Shown: piece after piece, positions 15,214-24,485 of the stretch
Position numbering within the stretch: position 1 is the stretch's first letter
Layout of the letters: each line of letters starts with the position of its first letter
Assembly: GCA_900469475.1 (NCBI GenBank)
Contig: UBXG01000025.1
Span: forward strand, 1 to 32,788
DNA from: Hyphomicrobiales bacterium
Lineage (GTDB): Bacteria; Pseudomonadota; Alphaproteobacteria; Rhizobiales; Rhizobiaceae
Direction of reading: 5' to 3'
Length of the DNA stretch: 32,788 bases
Made by a program: the position numbers and the translations under genes
Notes under the pieces: model-generated
Told to the model about the DNA's origin: nothing
Database searches by the model: none
The model's input: the letters and a program-made list of their open reading frames with translations, nothing else

Positions 15214-16098
15214 ATGCACGAACCAAACTTTCTCGACCCTCTAGGATCACGTCTGCCAGCGCTGGAACAGAATCTATTGAAGTTGCGCTCGGCTCAGATG
15301 GTTTTGGTGCTTTTCTATGCCGAGCAGCTCAAAGCAAAGGTGCTGTCGCTCATTCAGAGGACCGACAGATTTATGGCTCTGACAGGGCGGCCGGAACGCG
15401 TGCCGAAGGGAACAAAGAATCCAGTCGGAAAATGTCTGGATGCGCTCCAAGCTGACGGCGCACTGGCGGCTGAAGAGAAGGCCGAAATCAGGCGCCTTAT
15501 CGACTACCGCAACAATGTCGGTCACGATATCCACGAGCTTGTCGCTGATATCACAACGGAACGTTCTGTCCGCCGATCTCTGGCATTCGTGCCTGATAGC
15601 TTCGCCCGCTATGACTATGAGGCGGTTGAGCGATTGCAGCATTTCCTGAAATTACTGGATGAGCGGCAGAGAACGCATCATTATATCGGAACTGTCAGTT
15701 TTGATGGGCTTCAATTCCGTAGTGCCGAACAGGTCTTCCTGAGGGAGATCAAGCTCCTCCGCCGGAAAATTGCGAAGCAATGGCGCGTGAGGCAGCATCA
15801 GATCGGTATCCTGAACCAGGAGATTCGGTCTGTTGTTATCGAAAATGAAGAGACAGATCCGCGTCATCCGGCAAATCAGTATGATGATGGTCGCCTGACA
15901 AAGCGAGGACAAGAAGTGTGTTATCGTCTGTTCGACAATGGTCTCTCGCCGACGGCCGTCGCACATCTGATGGGGCTGAGATTGATTTCCGCCCGCCTCC
16001 GGCAGCGGCGGTGGTTCGAAATCGGGGGCAAGAGGCGCCCGCCGGTGGACTTCTCAAAGCTGCCTGAGCGAAAATACTGTCGGCGCGATGACGATTGA
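15214..16098 (+). CDS. HEPN-like protein with C-terminal helix-turn-helix
   Basis: A 294-residue protein. The N-terminal 120 residues are helical and contain LIDYRNNVGHDIHEL, where R-N-N-V-G-H fits the HEPN RX4H motif. A middle region of unknown fold follows. Residues about 225-265 (LTKRGQEVCYRLFDNGLSPT, then AVAHLMGLRLISARLRQRRW) form a likely helix-turn-helix. I cannot assign a family. A weak ribosome site (CTGAAG) precedes the ATG. It lies 44 bp after the DUF2513 gene on the same strand, so the two may form a small operon divergent from the NACHT nuclease. A regulatory or RNase role is possible, but only the two motifs are seen. Confidence 0.68.
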   Translation: MHEPNFLDPLGSRLPALEQNLLKLRSAQMVLVLFYAEQLKAKVLSLIQRTDRFMALTGRPERVPKGTKNPVGKCLDALQADGALAAEEKAEIRRLIDYRNNVGHDIHELVADITTERSVRRSLAFVPDSFARYDYEAVERLQHFLKLLDERQRTHHYIGTVSFDGLQFRSAEQVFLREIKLLRRKIAKQWRVRQHQIGILNQEIRSVVIENEETDPRHPANQYDDGRLTKRGQEVCYRLFDNGLSPTAVAHLMGLRLISARLRQRRWFEIGGKRRPPVDFSKLPERKYCRRDDD

Positions 16099-16216
16099 AT
16101 CTTTCGCAGAACTCGCCGGTTTGACGGCAACGTTCAACTTACAAACCGGTAAGTGGCATTTGCTGATACGATGATCACAGCGAATGCCGCCCGGAAACGC
16201 TAAATTGTTGAATTGT

Positions 16217-16238
16217 AACGAAACCCGAAAGGGTCGTT
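16217..16238. terminator. Possible bidirectional terminator hairpin
   Basis: AACG(AA)ACCC and GGGTCGTT pair around a GAAA tetraloop between two convergent genes. No clear T-run follows, so this is a weak call. Confidence 0.3.
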
Positions 16239-16267
16239 AGTTCAGATCCCTTCAAGAGTTTAAAGAA

Positions 16268-17242
16268 CTATCTTCGCCCCTTGAACCGGTCGAATGCCGT
16301 CAAATGCTGGACAGGCGGGTCGGCATCCCAGCCGTAGATCTCGGTTCGCAGGAAGCGAAGCTCGTCTTCCAGGACCTCTTCGACGATCTCTATCCACCAC
16401 GATTTCGGCCGGCCGTCGCTTCCGTCAGACCAGCGATAGCCTCGTTCCTTCAGCCGGTCCTTGAGATCGAAGGGTGAGTTCTCCGCGAAGATGCGCACGC
16501 GGGAACGCTGGCTTGCCTGGTAAAGCTCCGCAAAGGGTGTTTGATCATTATCCCCCTTAGAGAGCGCCAGCACCTCCAGCAGTGCGAAACAGTCGTCGAC
16601 AGCGCGGTGTCCGATATGAAAATAACCACTCTGGTTGATGAGATAGCCGAGCTTGGTTCCCTCGTAGCCCCTGGCACTCCAATCGATCTCGGAATTGGAG
16701 CACGCCCAAGCCTTGCGGGCAAAGATCGAAGAAAAGGCCTCGCAAAAGGGCCGATCGAAGCCGGCATTGTGGGCAATGACGAGATCGGCCGGCTCGATGA
16801 GCGCACGCACCGCCGGCATGTCGATCATCTGGCCGAGGACCATGGCGTCCGTGATGCCGGTCAGCCGGGTGACATCGGCCGGGATCGGGATGCTCGGTTG
16901 CTGCAACCCGCCATAGATGCCGGTGACATCGCCGATCTCGCCGTCCTCATTGAAGCTGAAGGCGATCAGGCCGATTTCGATGATCTCGTCCTTTCTCGCA
17001 TCAAGCCCGGTCGTCTCGGTATCAAGGATGACGCCCCGGAGCGGATAGCCAGGCCTTGGACTGGCGGCGATCGAGCGAGCTTCGAGCTTTCTCAGAATCT
17101 GGTAGCGGCCGGTTGCTTGCAGGATCCGCACCATCTCGGCTTCGTCGGGAGCGGAGCCGTCCTGCCGAGCACGCAGGCTTGGCGCTAACGTTCTGCGAAC
17201 GGACTGCGGATTCTCCGAAAACATGTCCAGCTGAGAGGTCAT
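16268..17242 (-). CDS. DnaQ-like 3'-5' exonuclease (DEDDh)
   Basis: A 324-residue protein with all three exonuclease motifs: VILDTETTGLDARKDEIIEIG (Asp74, Glu76), LVIAHNAGFDRPF (Asp163) and GHRAVDDCFALL (His212, Asp217). This is the RNase T/DNA polymerase III epsilon superfamily of proofreading or repair exonucleases. The N-terminal 60 residues and the C-terminal 90 residues (from SRVRIFAENSPFDLKDRLKE, rich in Trp) are extensions not found in the short epsilon subunit; the tail probably aids substrate binding. The gene stands alone on the minus strand next to the mutagenesis cassette and may supply processing for repair, though no LexA box was seen in front of it. Confidence 0.88.
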   Translation of the reverse strand: MTSQLDMFSENPQSVRRTLAPSLRARQDGSAPDEAEMVRILQATGRYQILRKLEARSIAASPRPGYPLRGVILDTETTGLDARKDEIIEIGLIAFSFNEDGEIGDVTGIYGGLQQPSIPIPADVTRLTGITDAMVLGQMIDMPAVRALIEPADLVIAHNAGFDRPFCEAFSSIFARKAWACSNSEIDWSARGYEGTKLGYLINQSGYFHIGHRAVDDCFALLEVLALSKGDNDQTPFAELYQASQRSRVRIFAENSPFDLKDRLKERGYRWSDGSDGRPKSWWIEIVEEVLEDELRFLRTEIYGWDADPPVQHLTAFDRFKGRR

Positions 17243-17569
17243 GGCCCATCCGACGAAAATGATCAGCGCGAATCTAAGGTGTCTTTCAGCGGATGAGAAG
17301 CTTTCGATAGGTCCGGCGAGCTATACCCACGGAATATTGCGAATAAAGGGCTAGGAGAGAACTTCGCTCGAACTGCGTGATCGTCTACTGGCACGTACGG
17401 AGGTGGCGAAAGCTCTGCAGCCGGTTGGATGCTGGCCGCGATCCAGGAACGGGTGAGCGAGCGGAACCTCTACGGTTGGCGGAGACTGACGGAGATCGTG
17501 GATGCGGCCGTGCATGAACTCCTCTTATCCGAGCAGCTGTCTGTTCATTGAGCCGCTGAAACGCCGCCG
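17243..17569. other. Intergenic stretch with a possible gene remnant
   Basis: No full gene is visible. A short plus-strand frame at 17429-17551 encodes 40 residues of protein-like composition (LAAIQERVSERNLYGWRRLT, then EIVDAAVHELL) and ends in TGA. It has no good ribosome site and could be the 3' remnant of a lost gene. The rest shows no repeat or promoter that I can support. Confidence 0.35.
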
Positions 17570-18343
17570 TTATAGCAAGTCGGATGGGCTGACCAGCTCG
17601 CCTTCCTTGGTAACGATGGTCGATCCATAGGGCTCCTGAGACGCGACGATCAGCGCATCATCCGGCAATGGCCGTGCAAGATCCTTCGCTTCATCCCAAG
17701 GCGCTGTCATCCAGATATCGGTTTCTTCCCTGGTCAGCAGGAGCACTGGCATGGCTTTGTCGTGGATCGGTTTGACCAGATTGTTCGCATTGGTCGTCAG
17801 GAACCCATAGAGATCGTCGGTCGTGAACCCGTCCTTGACCTTGCGCACGGAGGTCCATTGCGGAACATGAATGCCGGCAAAAAACATCAGCGGCTTGCTT
17901 TCGTCTCGTGCAAACCAAGCATTCGGCACATTGCCGCCTGCCTCCTGGCTTGCCGGATCGGGCTCGGCGAAGCTGGTGACGGGGACAAGGCAGCGGTTCT
18001 CAATGCCGAACCAGCGCCGCCAGTGGGCAAGCTTCAGATTGCGGACATTGGTGACGCCGCGGTCGACCTGCTCGCGCAGCAGCTGGTCGAAGTCAAAGTC
18101 CTTGCCCTTGGCCCGCAGCTTCTCGGCCTTGGCCTGCGCCAGTTTCTCAAGGGCGAACCGCGGGGAGGGAAGACCCCAGCGGGCATGGACGAGCTGCTTT
18201 TTCCCGTCCGCGGTGTTGCGGAAGATCGGTCCCATCTGGTCCGGGTTCATCTGATAGGCCGGCATCAGGTTGATCAGGCTCTCGGCATCCTGAGCCCACT
18301 TGTTCACCCAGTCCTTGTCTTCCATGCGGTATAAGTTGCACAC
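17570..18343 (-). CDS. SRAP (SOS response-associated peptidase) family protein
   Basis: A 257-residue protein of the YedK/HMCES family, which crosslinks to abasic sites in single-stranded DNA through Cys2. The GTG start at 18343 is chosen because it gives the N-terminus (M)CNLYRM with the essential Cys at position 2 and has GGGAGA upstream; the longer open frame would bury this Cys. Conserved blocks include RCLVPVTSFAEPD (catalytic Glu region) and HDKAMPVLLLTREE (catalytic His region). The central part (NVRNLKLAHWRRWF in place of the usual NARAET-type block) is divergent. It is divergent from imuA, and the LexA box at 18558-18572 lies between them, so shared SOS control is plausible. Confidence 0.85.
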   Translation of the reverse strand: MCNLYRMEDKDWVNKWAQDAESLINLMPAYQMNPDQMGPIFRNTADGKKQLVHARWGLPSPRFALEKLAQAKAEKLRAKGKDFDFDQLLREQVDRGVTNVRNLKLAHWRRWFGIENRCLVPVTSFAEPDPASQEAGGNVPNAWFARDESKPLMFFAGIHVPQWTSVRKVKDGFTTDDLYGFLTTNANNLVKPIHDKAMPVLLLTREETDIWMTAPWDEAKDLARPLPDDALIVASQEPYGSTIVTKEGELVSPSDLL

Positions 18344-18557
18344 GCTCCATCTCCCTTGAAGCAGGCTGATATGGTAGCCGACGAAGCGCCGGAATGCCAA
18401 TCGGCGGCGATCGGCGGAGTAGCTTCGAAACTTTTTCCAAAGCTTCGTCCGTGCCCCGCCGAAGTCATGTCCATGATTCCCAATGCGAATCTTAAAGTCC
18501 ACTAAAATAGAGGGATAATATTCCTATTTCGGGTTGCTTGACTTGCAAACCGACATG

Positions 18558-18572
18558 GAACATTTAGTGAAC
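18558..18572. promoter_or_regulatory. LexA (SOS) box upstream of imuA
   Basis: GAAC-ATTTAGT-GAAC is an exact match to the alphaproteobacterial LexA site GAAC-N7-GAAC. It lies 56 bp before imuA and also upstream of the divergent SRAP gene. SOS control of imuAB-dnaE2 is established in this class. Confidence 0.85.
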
Positions 18573-18627
18573 ATATACACTTGACCGACATGACGTCGAT
18601 ACCAACGCGACCTTGTAAAGGACGTGA

Positions 18628-19389
18628 ATGATGACTGCTGCCCGTAACAGGGTGATATCCGATCTGAAGGACCGCATTGCGTTACTGCAAGGGAACGCGG
18701 GCAGGAGGAGCGGCTGTCTGGCCTTCGGTGTGGCTGAGATCGATGCGGTGCTGCCGGGTGGAGGCCTTGCCTATGGCGCCGTGCACGAATTCGCAGGCGG
18801 CAGGGTAGGGGTCGTCGATGGTGCCGCCGCGGCCCTCTTTGTCGCCGGCATTGCCGCGCGCACCAGGGGCAAGATCGTCTGGTGCCTGACAAGGCCGGAT
18901 CTGTTCTTTCCGGCATTGGCGCAGGCCGGCCTGCACCCGGATCGTGTCATCTTCGTCGAGGCCGACCGCGAGGAGGACGTTCTCGCCTCCATGGAAGAGG
19001 CGCTGGCCTTCGGTGGCCTTGGCGCCGTCGTCGGCGAGGTCGTGCGGCTGCCGATGGTTTCCTCCCGCCGCCTGCAGCTGGCGGCGGAAAAGACCGGCAC
19101 GATGGGCCTCGTGGTCCGGCGTTGGCGGAGGCAGGTGGAGGCCTCGGATTTCGGGCAGCCGACGGCGTCGACGACCAGGTGGCGGGTGAGCGTCCTGCCA
19201 TCGGAGGACTTGCCGGTTCCAGGTGTCGGGCGGCCGCGATGGCTGCTCGAACTGATGAGAGTGAAGGCGGGTGAGTGCGCTGAGTTTATCGTGGGAGCGT
19301 GCGATGCCACGGGTCGTATCCATCTATCTGCCGGACCTGCCGATCGAGCGGATCAGGCGGATGGATCAGAAAGCAGAATTATCGCCTGA
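18628..19389 (+). CDS. imuA: ImuA, SOS mutagenesis accessory protein
   Basis: A 253-residue RecA-like protein of the SulA/ImuA family. LAFGVAEIDAVLPGGGLAYG at the N-terminus matches the RecA-fold entry, and VHEFAGG follows as in ImuA homologues. The P-loop is degenerate. In the family ImuA works with ImuB and DnaE2 in translesion synthesis after DNA damage. AAAGGA precedes the ATG; a second ATG one codon later is equally possible. Its 3' end overlaps imuB by about 86 bp in another frame, so the cassette is tightly coupled. The LexA box at 18558-18572 indicates SOS induction. Confidence 0.88.
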   Translation: MMTAARNRVISDLKDRIALLQGNAGRRSGCLAFGVAEIDAVLPGGGLAYGAVHEFAGGRVGVVDGAAAALFVAGIAARTRGKIVWCLTRPDLFFPALAQAGLHPDRVIFVEADREEDVLASMEEALAFGGLGAVVGEVVRLPMVSSRRLQLAAEKTGTMGLVVRRWRRQVEASDFGQPTASTTRWRVSVLPSEDLPVPGVGRPRWLLELMRVKAGECAEFIVGACDATGRIHLSAGPADRADQADGSESRIIA

Positions 19390-20818
19390 CAGGCCGCTGC
19401 TGCTGATTGCCAGGAGCGGCTCCAAGCGTTTTGTATCCGCGGCCGATGCAAAGGCTAAGGCATGCGGTATTCGGGTTGGCATGCCGGCCGCCAAGGCGCA
19501 GGCCATGGTGCAGGATCTGCAGTTCGTCGATGCGGATCCAACTGCCGATGCGGAAGCACTCGAGCGGATCGCGCTCTGGGCCCTCACGCAATATTCCCCG
19601 ATCGTCGCCGTCGACGGCACGGACGGTATCGTCATGGATACGGAAGGCGCCGATCACCTGCAGGGCGGCGAGGCTCCCATGCTGACCGGCATCGTCAACC
19701 GCTTCCGGGCGAGGGGGCTGACCGTCCATGCCGCGATCGCCGATACATGGGGTGCGGCCCATGCCTGTGCCCGCGCCACCCGTCGCGAGGTCGTCATCAT
19801 TCCCGCTGGAGAGACCGCTCGCGCCGTCGAACGGCTGCCGATCTCGCTGCTGCGGCTATCGCCGGAAATCGTCACCAGTCTCCGCACGCTCGGTTTCAAG
19901 ACCATCGGGGAACTATCGGCAACGCCGCGGGCGCCGCTGGCGTTGCGCTTCGGTCCCGAGATCGGCCGACGCCTCGACCAGATGTTCGGCCGGATAGCCG
20001 AACCGATCGATCCGATCCGGGCGCCGGACTGGATCGAGGTCGTCAGAGCCTTTGCCGAACCGATTGGTGCTGCCGAGACGATCGACAAATATGTCGGCCG
20101 TCTCCTCGTCCGGCTGGTCGCGGAACTGCAGCGCAAGGGGCTCGGTGTTCGCCGCACCGACCTCATCGTCGAAAAGGTTGATGGCAGCAGGCAGGCGATC
20201 CGTGCCGGCACCGCCAAACCGGCCCGCGATGTCGCCTGGCTGACAAAGCTGTTTCGCGATCGAACGGAAAAGATCGAGCCCGGCTTCGGCATCGAGAAGC
20301 TGACGCTCATTGCCGTCATGACTGAACCGCTTGCCGAGGAGCAGCGATCGTCTTTGGTCGACGAGAAAGATCAGGACATCACGCCACTGATCGATACCTT
20401 CGGCAATCGCGGACAGCGCGTCTATCGCATCGCGCCGGTCGCATCCGATGTCCCCGAGCGCAGCGTCCGGCGGATCTCGGCGGCAGCTGAAGACGTCACG
20501 GAAACCTGGGTGCATCACTGGCCGCGGCCGGTGCGGCTCATGGCGCGGCCGGAACCGATCGACGTCATCGCGCTGCTGCCGGATCATCCGCCCGTCTCCG
20601 TCACCTGGCGCGGCAAGCGCCGGCGGGTCAGACGCGCCGATGGGCCGGAGCGCATTTTCGGGGAATGGTGGACCAAAAATTCCGAATTCGATGCGGTCCG
20701 GGATTATTTCGTGATCGAGGACGAGACCGGCGAGCGGCTGTGGATCTTCCGCTCCGGTGATGGTGTCGATGCGGCCACGGGCTCACATCGCTGGTTTTGC
20801 CATGGGATCTTCGCATGA
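19304..20818 (+). CDS. imuB: ImuB, Y-family polymerase-like protein
   Basis: A 504-residue protein with a Y-family polymerase fold: RVVSIYLPDLPIERIRR at the N-terminus, a palm region with VAVDGTDGIVMDTEGADHL, and a little-finger-like C-terminal half. The catalytic acidic residues of active Y-family enzymes are not conserved, as known for ImuB, which acts as an adaptor linking the beta clamp to DnaE2. The ATG at 19304 is favoured by GGGAG six bases upstream; a GTG at 19271 would add 11 residues. The gene overlaps imuA at its start and dnaE2 at its end (ATGA). Confidence 0.9.
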   Translation: MPRVVSIYLPDLPIERIRRMDQKAELSPDRPLLLIARSGSKRFVSAADAKAKACGIRVGMPAAKAQAMVQDLQFVDADPTADAEALERIALWALTQYSPIVAVDGTDGIVMDTEGADHLQGGEAPMLTGIVNRFRARGLTVHAAIADTWGAAHACARATRREVVIIPAGETARAVERLPISLLRLSPEIVTSLRTLGFKTIGELSATPRAPLALRFGPEIGRRLDQMFGRIAEPIDPIRAPDWIEVVRAFAEPIGAAETIDKYVGRLLVRLVAELQRKGLGVRRTDLIVEKVDGSRQAIRAGTAKPARDVAWLTKLFRDRTEKIEPGFGIEKLTLIAVMTEPLAEEQRSSLVDEKDQDITPLIDTFGNRGQRVYRIAPVASDVPERSVRRISAAAEDVTETWVHHWPRPVRLMARPEPIDVIALLPDHPPVSVTWRGKRRRVRRADGPERIFGEWWTKNSEFDAVRDYFVIEDETGERLWIFRSGDGVDAATGSHRWFCHGIFA

Positions 20819-23800
20819 GCTACGCCGAGCTGCAGGTCACTAGTCATTTTTCCTTCCTGCGCGGCGCGTCGTCGGCCGACGAGCTGTTCCGGACGGCCAA
20901 GGCGCTGGGCATCAGCGCGCTCGGGATCGTCGACCGCAATTCGCTGGCCGGGATCGTCCGGGCGCTCGAAGCTTCGCGGGCAACGGGCCTGCGGCTTGTC
21001 GTCGGCTGTCGCCTCGATCTGGCCGATGGCATGTCGATCCTCGTCTATCCCACCGATCGCGTCGCCTATTCCCGCCTCACCAGGCTGCTGACCCTCGGCA
21101 AGAGCCGCGGCGGCAAGGCCAACTGCATCCTGCATCTCGAAGACGTCGCTCTTTATGCCGAGGGCCTAATCGGCATTCTGGTGCCGGATCTCGCCGACGA
21201 GACATGTGCCTTACAGCTTCGAAAAATGGCAGAAATCTTCGGCGATCGCGCCCATCTGTCGCTCTGCCTGCGCCGGCGGCCGAATGACCAGCTGCGGCTG
21301 CATGAGCTCTCCAATCTTGCAGCACGCTTCAAGGTTCGAACCGTCGTTACCAATGACGTCCTCTTCCATGAGCCGTCACGCCGGCAGCTGCAGGATATCG
21401 TTACCTGCATTCGCAACAACACCACCATCGACGATATCGGCTTCGAACGCGAGCGGCATGCCGATCGCTATCTCAAACCTCCGGAAGAAATGGCGCGTCT
21501 CTTTCCGCGCTATCCCGAAGCACTCGCCCGCACGCTCGAGATCGTCGAGCGCTGCAGGTTCTCGCTAGAGGAACTAACCTACCAATATCCGGAGGAGGCG
21601 ATCGTACCCGGCAAGAATGCTCAGCAATCCCTGGAGCATTATGTCTGGGAGTGCATTCCGAACCGCTATCCCGAGGGCTTGCCGCCATCGGTGCTGAAGG
21701 TGATCCGGCACGAGCTCGATCTCATCCGCACCATGAACTACGCCCCCTATTTCCTGACAGTGTTTTCGATCGTCCGCCATGCTCGTTCGCAGGGTATCCT
21801 CTGCCAGGGGCGAGGATCGGCGGCCAACTCGGCCGTCTGCTATATCCTCGGCATTACCTCCATCGATCCCGAGACCAACAATCTGCTCTTCGAGCGTTTC
21901 GTCAGCCAGGAGCGCGACGAGCCACCCGACATCGATGTCGATTTCGAGCACGAGCGGCGCGAGGAGGTGATCCAGTGGATTTACAAGACCTATGGCCATC
22001 ACAAGGCGGCTCTCTGCGCGACGGTGACGCGCTACCGCGCAAAAGGGGCGATCCGCGATGTCGGCAAGGCGCTCGGCCTGCCCGAGGACGTGATCAAGTC
22101 GCTGTCCTCGGGCATGTGGTCGTGGTCTGAGGAGCTGGTGACCGATCGTGGGCTTCGCGAGCTCAACCTCAATCCGGGGGATCGCCGGCTTGCGCTGACC
22201 TTGACGCTGGCGCAGCAGTTGATGGGCGCGCCGCGCCATCTCGGCCAGCATCCCGGCGGTTTCGTGCTCACCCACGACCGGCTCGACGATCTCGTGCCGA
22301 TCGAGCCGGCATCCATGGCCGACCGGCAGGTGATCGAATGGGACAAGGACGATGTCGAGGCATTGAAGTTCATGAAGGTTGATGTGCTGGCGCTCGGCAT
22401 GCTCACCTGCATGAGCAAGGCGTTCGCCTTGATCCACGACCACAAGCATCTGGATCTCGATCTCACTCAAATCCCTCAGGAAGATCCTGCGACCTATGCG
22501 ATGATCCGCAAGGCCGACACGCTCGGCACCTTCCAGATCGAATCTCGCGCCCAGATGTCGATGCTGCCCAGGATGAAGCCGCGCACCTTCTATGATCTCG
22601 TCATCCAGGTCGCGATCGTCCGGCCCGGTCCGATCCAGGGCGACATGGTCCATCCCTATCTGCGCCGGCGCGAGGGCAAGGAAGCTGTGGAGTATCCGAC
22701 CCCCGAGTTAGAGGCCGTTCTCGGCAAGACCCTTGGCGTGCCGCTCTTCCAGGAGAGCGCCATGAAGGTGGCGATGGTCTGCGCGGGCTTTACCGGCGGC
22801 GAGGCCGATCAGCTGCGCAAATCCATGGCGACCTTCAAGTTCACCGGCGGTGTCTCGAAGTTCAAGGAAAAGCTCGTCTCCGGCATGGTCCGGAACGGCT
22901 ATACGCCGGAATTTGCCGAAAAGACCTTTTCGCAGCTCGAAGGCTTTGGCTCCTATGGCTTTCCGGAAAGCCATGCCGCCAGCTTCGCCCTGATCGCCTA
23001 TGCCTCAGCTTATGTGAAATGCCATTATCCCGACGCCTTCTGCGCGGCCCTCCTGAACTCACAGCCCATGGGTTTTTATGCGCCGGCGCAGATCGTCGGC
23101 GATGCCCGCAAGCATAGTGTCGAGGTCCGGCCCGTCTGCGTCAATCGCTCGCGTTGGGACTGCACGCTGGAGCCGGTCGAAGGCAGCGACCGTCATGCCG
23201 TGCGCCTCGGCATGCGCATGGTCTATGGTCTCGCTCAAGTCGATGCAGCCCGCATCATCGCAGCGCGGGCCGACCAGCCATTCGAGAGCGTCGATGATCT
23301 CTGGCGTCGGTCGGGCGTGCCGGCGGCATCCCTGGTCGAACTTGCCGAGGCGGACGCGTTTCTGCCGTCCCTCAATCTGCAGCGCCGCGATGCGCTCTGG
23401 GCGATCAAAGCGCTGCGCGACGAGCCCTTGCCGCTGTTTGCCGCGGCCGCCGAGCGTGAGCAGAAAACGATCGCCGAGCAGCGGGAGCCGGAAGTCCAGC
23501 TCCGCCAGATGACCGAAGGACATAACGTCATCCAGGATTATAGCCATACCGGGCTTACCCTTCGCCAGCATCCGCTGGCCTTCCTGCGCCGGGATCTCAC
23601 CGCCCGCAATATCGTCACCTGCCAGCAGGCGATGTCATCTCGGGACGGCCGCTGGTTGATGGCGGCGGGTTTCGTGCTCGTGCGCCAGAAACCGGGTTCG
23701 GCCAAGGGCGTGATGTTCCTGACCGTCGAGGATGAGACCGGACCGGCCAATGTCGTCGTCTGGCCGACGCTGTTCGAGCGGCGCCGGCGCATCGTGCTTG

Positions 23801-24075
23801 GATCCTCGATGATGGCGATCAATGGCCGCATCCAGCGGGAAGGGGAGGTCGTGCATCTCGTCGCCCAGCAGCTCTTCGATCTCACTAGCGATCTGTCCGG
23901 TCTTGCCGATCGCGATGAGGCGTTCAAGCTACCGACCGGTCGTGGGGATGAGTTCGCGCATGGCACGCCTGGCAGTCCGGATTCGCGGGAGCGGGCTGTC
24001 ATGAAGGTGCGGGAGATTTATGAGCCGGATCGGCTTATCGAGAGGCTGAAGGTGAAGAGTAGGGATTTTCAGTGA
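20815..24075 (+). CDS. dnaE2: DnaE2, error-prone DNA polymerase III alpha subunit
   Basis: A 1086-residue C-family polymerase. The N-terminus (YAELQVTSHFSFLRGASSAD) is the PHP domain entry. GRGSAANSAVCYILGIT and PPDIDVDFEHERREEVI (catalytic Asp pair near residues 372-376) form the polymerase palm. GSYGFPESHAASFALIAYAS is the conserved fingers/HhH block, and an OB-fold lies near residues 960-1030. The shorter C-terminus without the tau-binding region distinguishes DnaE2 from replicative DnaE. It performs translesion synthesis with ImuA/ImuB. The ATG at 20815 overlaps the imuB stop (ATGA). The gene is full length. Confidence 0.95.
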   Translation: MSYAELQVTSHFSFLRGASSADELFRTAKALGISALGIVDRNSLAGIVRALEASRATGLRLVVGCRLDLADGMSILVYPTDRVAYSRLTRLLTLGKSRGGKANCILHLEDVALYAEGLIGILVPDLADETCALQLRKMAEIFGDRAHLSLCLRRRPNDQLRLHELSNLAARFKVRTVVTNDVLFHEPSRRQLQDIVTCIRNNTTIDDIGFERERHADRYLKPPEEMARLFPRYPEALARTLEIVERCRFSLEELTYQYPEEAIVPGKNAQQSLEHYVWECIPNRYPEGLPPSVLKVIRHELDLIRTMNYAPYFLTVFSIVRHARSQGILCQGRGSAANSAVCYILGITSIDPETNNLLFERFVSQERDEPPDIDVDFEHERREEVIQWIYKTYGHHKAALCATVTRYRAKGAIRDVGKALGLPEDVIKSLSSGMWSWSEELVTDRGLRELNLNPGDRRLALTLTLAQQLMGAPRHLGQHPGGFVLTHDRLDDLVPIEPASMADRQVIEWDKDDVEALKFMKVDVLALGMLTCMSKAFALIHDHKHLDLDLTQIPQEDPATYAMIRKADTLGTFQIESRAQMSMLPRMKPRTFYDLVIQVAIVRPGPIQGDMVHPYLRRREGKEAVEYPTPELEAVLGKTLGVPLFQESAMKVAMVCAGFTGGEADQLRKSMATFKFTGGVSKFKEKLVSGMVRNGYTPEFAEKTFSQLEGFGSYGFPESHAASFALIAYASAYVKCHYPDAFCAALLNSQPMGFYAPAQIVGDARKHSVEVRPVCVNRSRWDCTLEPVEGSDRHAVRLGMRMVYGLAQVDAARIIAARADQPFESVDDLWRRSGVPAASLVELAEADAFLPSLNLQRRDALWAIKALRDEPLPLFAAAAEREQKTIAEQREPEVQLRQMTEGHNVIQDYSHTGLTLRQHPLAFLRRDLTARNIVTCQQAMSSRDGRWLMAAGFVLVRQKPGSAKGVMFLTVEDETGPANVVVWPTLFERRRRIVLGSSMMAINGRIQREGEVVHLVAQQLFDLTSDLSGLADRDEAFKLPTGRGDEFAHGTPGSPDSRERAVMKVREIYEPDRLIERLKVKSRDFQ

Positions 24076-24145
24076 TCACGAGATGGCCTTTGAGCTAAGT
24101 CGCGATCCTCGCGAAAGGACCGGCTAGGCCGGCCCGTTCAACTTC

Positions 24146-24349
24146 TTACCAGGTCTGACGGCCATACCAATCGTCCACGTCGGATTTGGCGCGGTCCCTT
24201 GCAAGGCCGTAGCGCTCCTGGATCTTACCTTCGAGCTGATCTCGCTTGCCGGCGATTTGATCAAGGTCGTCGTCGGTAAGCTTACCCCACTGCTCCTTGA
24301 CCTTGCCCTTAACCTGCTTCCAGTTGCCTTCGACGCGATTCCAATCCAT
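24146..24349 (-). CDS. CsbD family small stress protein
   Basis: A 67-residue protein with the CsbD pattern MDWNRVEGNWKQVKGKVKEQ, WGKLTDDDLDQIAGKRDQL and EGKIQERYG. The family is general-stress induced and of unknown biochemical role. The ATG at 24349 is preceded by AGGAGG at ideal spacing, so the nine codons upstream are not part of the protein. It stands alone on the minus strand, convergent with dnaE2. Confidence 0.93.
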   Translation of the reverse strand: MDWNRVEGNWKQVKGKVKEQWGKLTDDDLDQIAGKRDQLEGKIQERYGLARDRAKSDVDDWYGRQTW

Positions 24350-24485
24350 GGCAATTCCTCCTTTTCGGATTACCAAGGATCAATGCCCGAAGATACGAAT
24401 TGTTCAGTTCTAAGCGTCGGTCATCGCACCACGTCGTATCTTCCGGATTGATTTCGGATGTACCTGCGTCGTTCTTGGCTAACGG

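Noticed and set aside
21574..22653. Antisense frame of 359 residues inside dnaE2
   Set aside because: It is a high-GC shadow of dnaE2; the sense frame carries all polymerase motifs.
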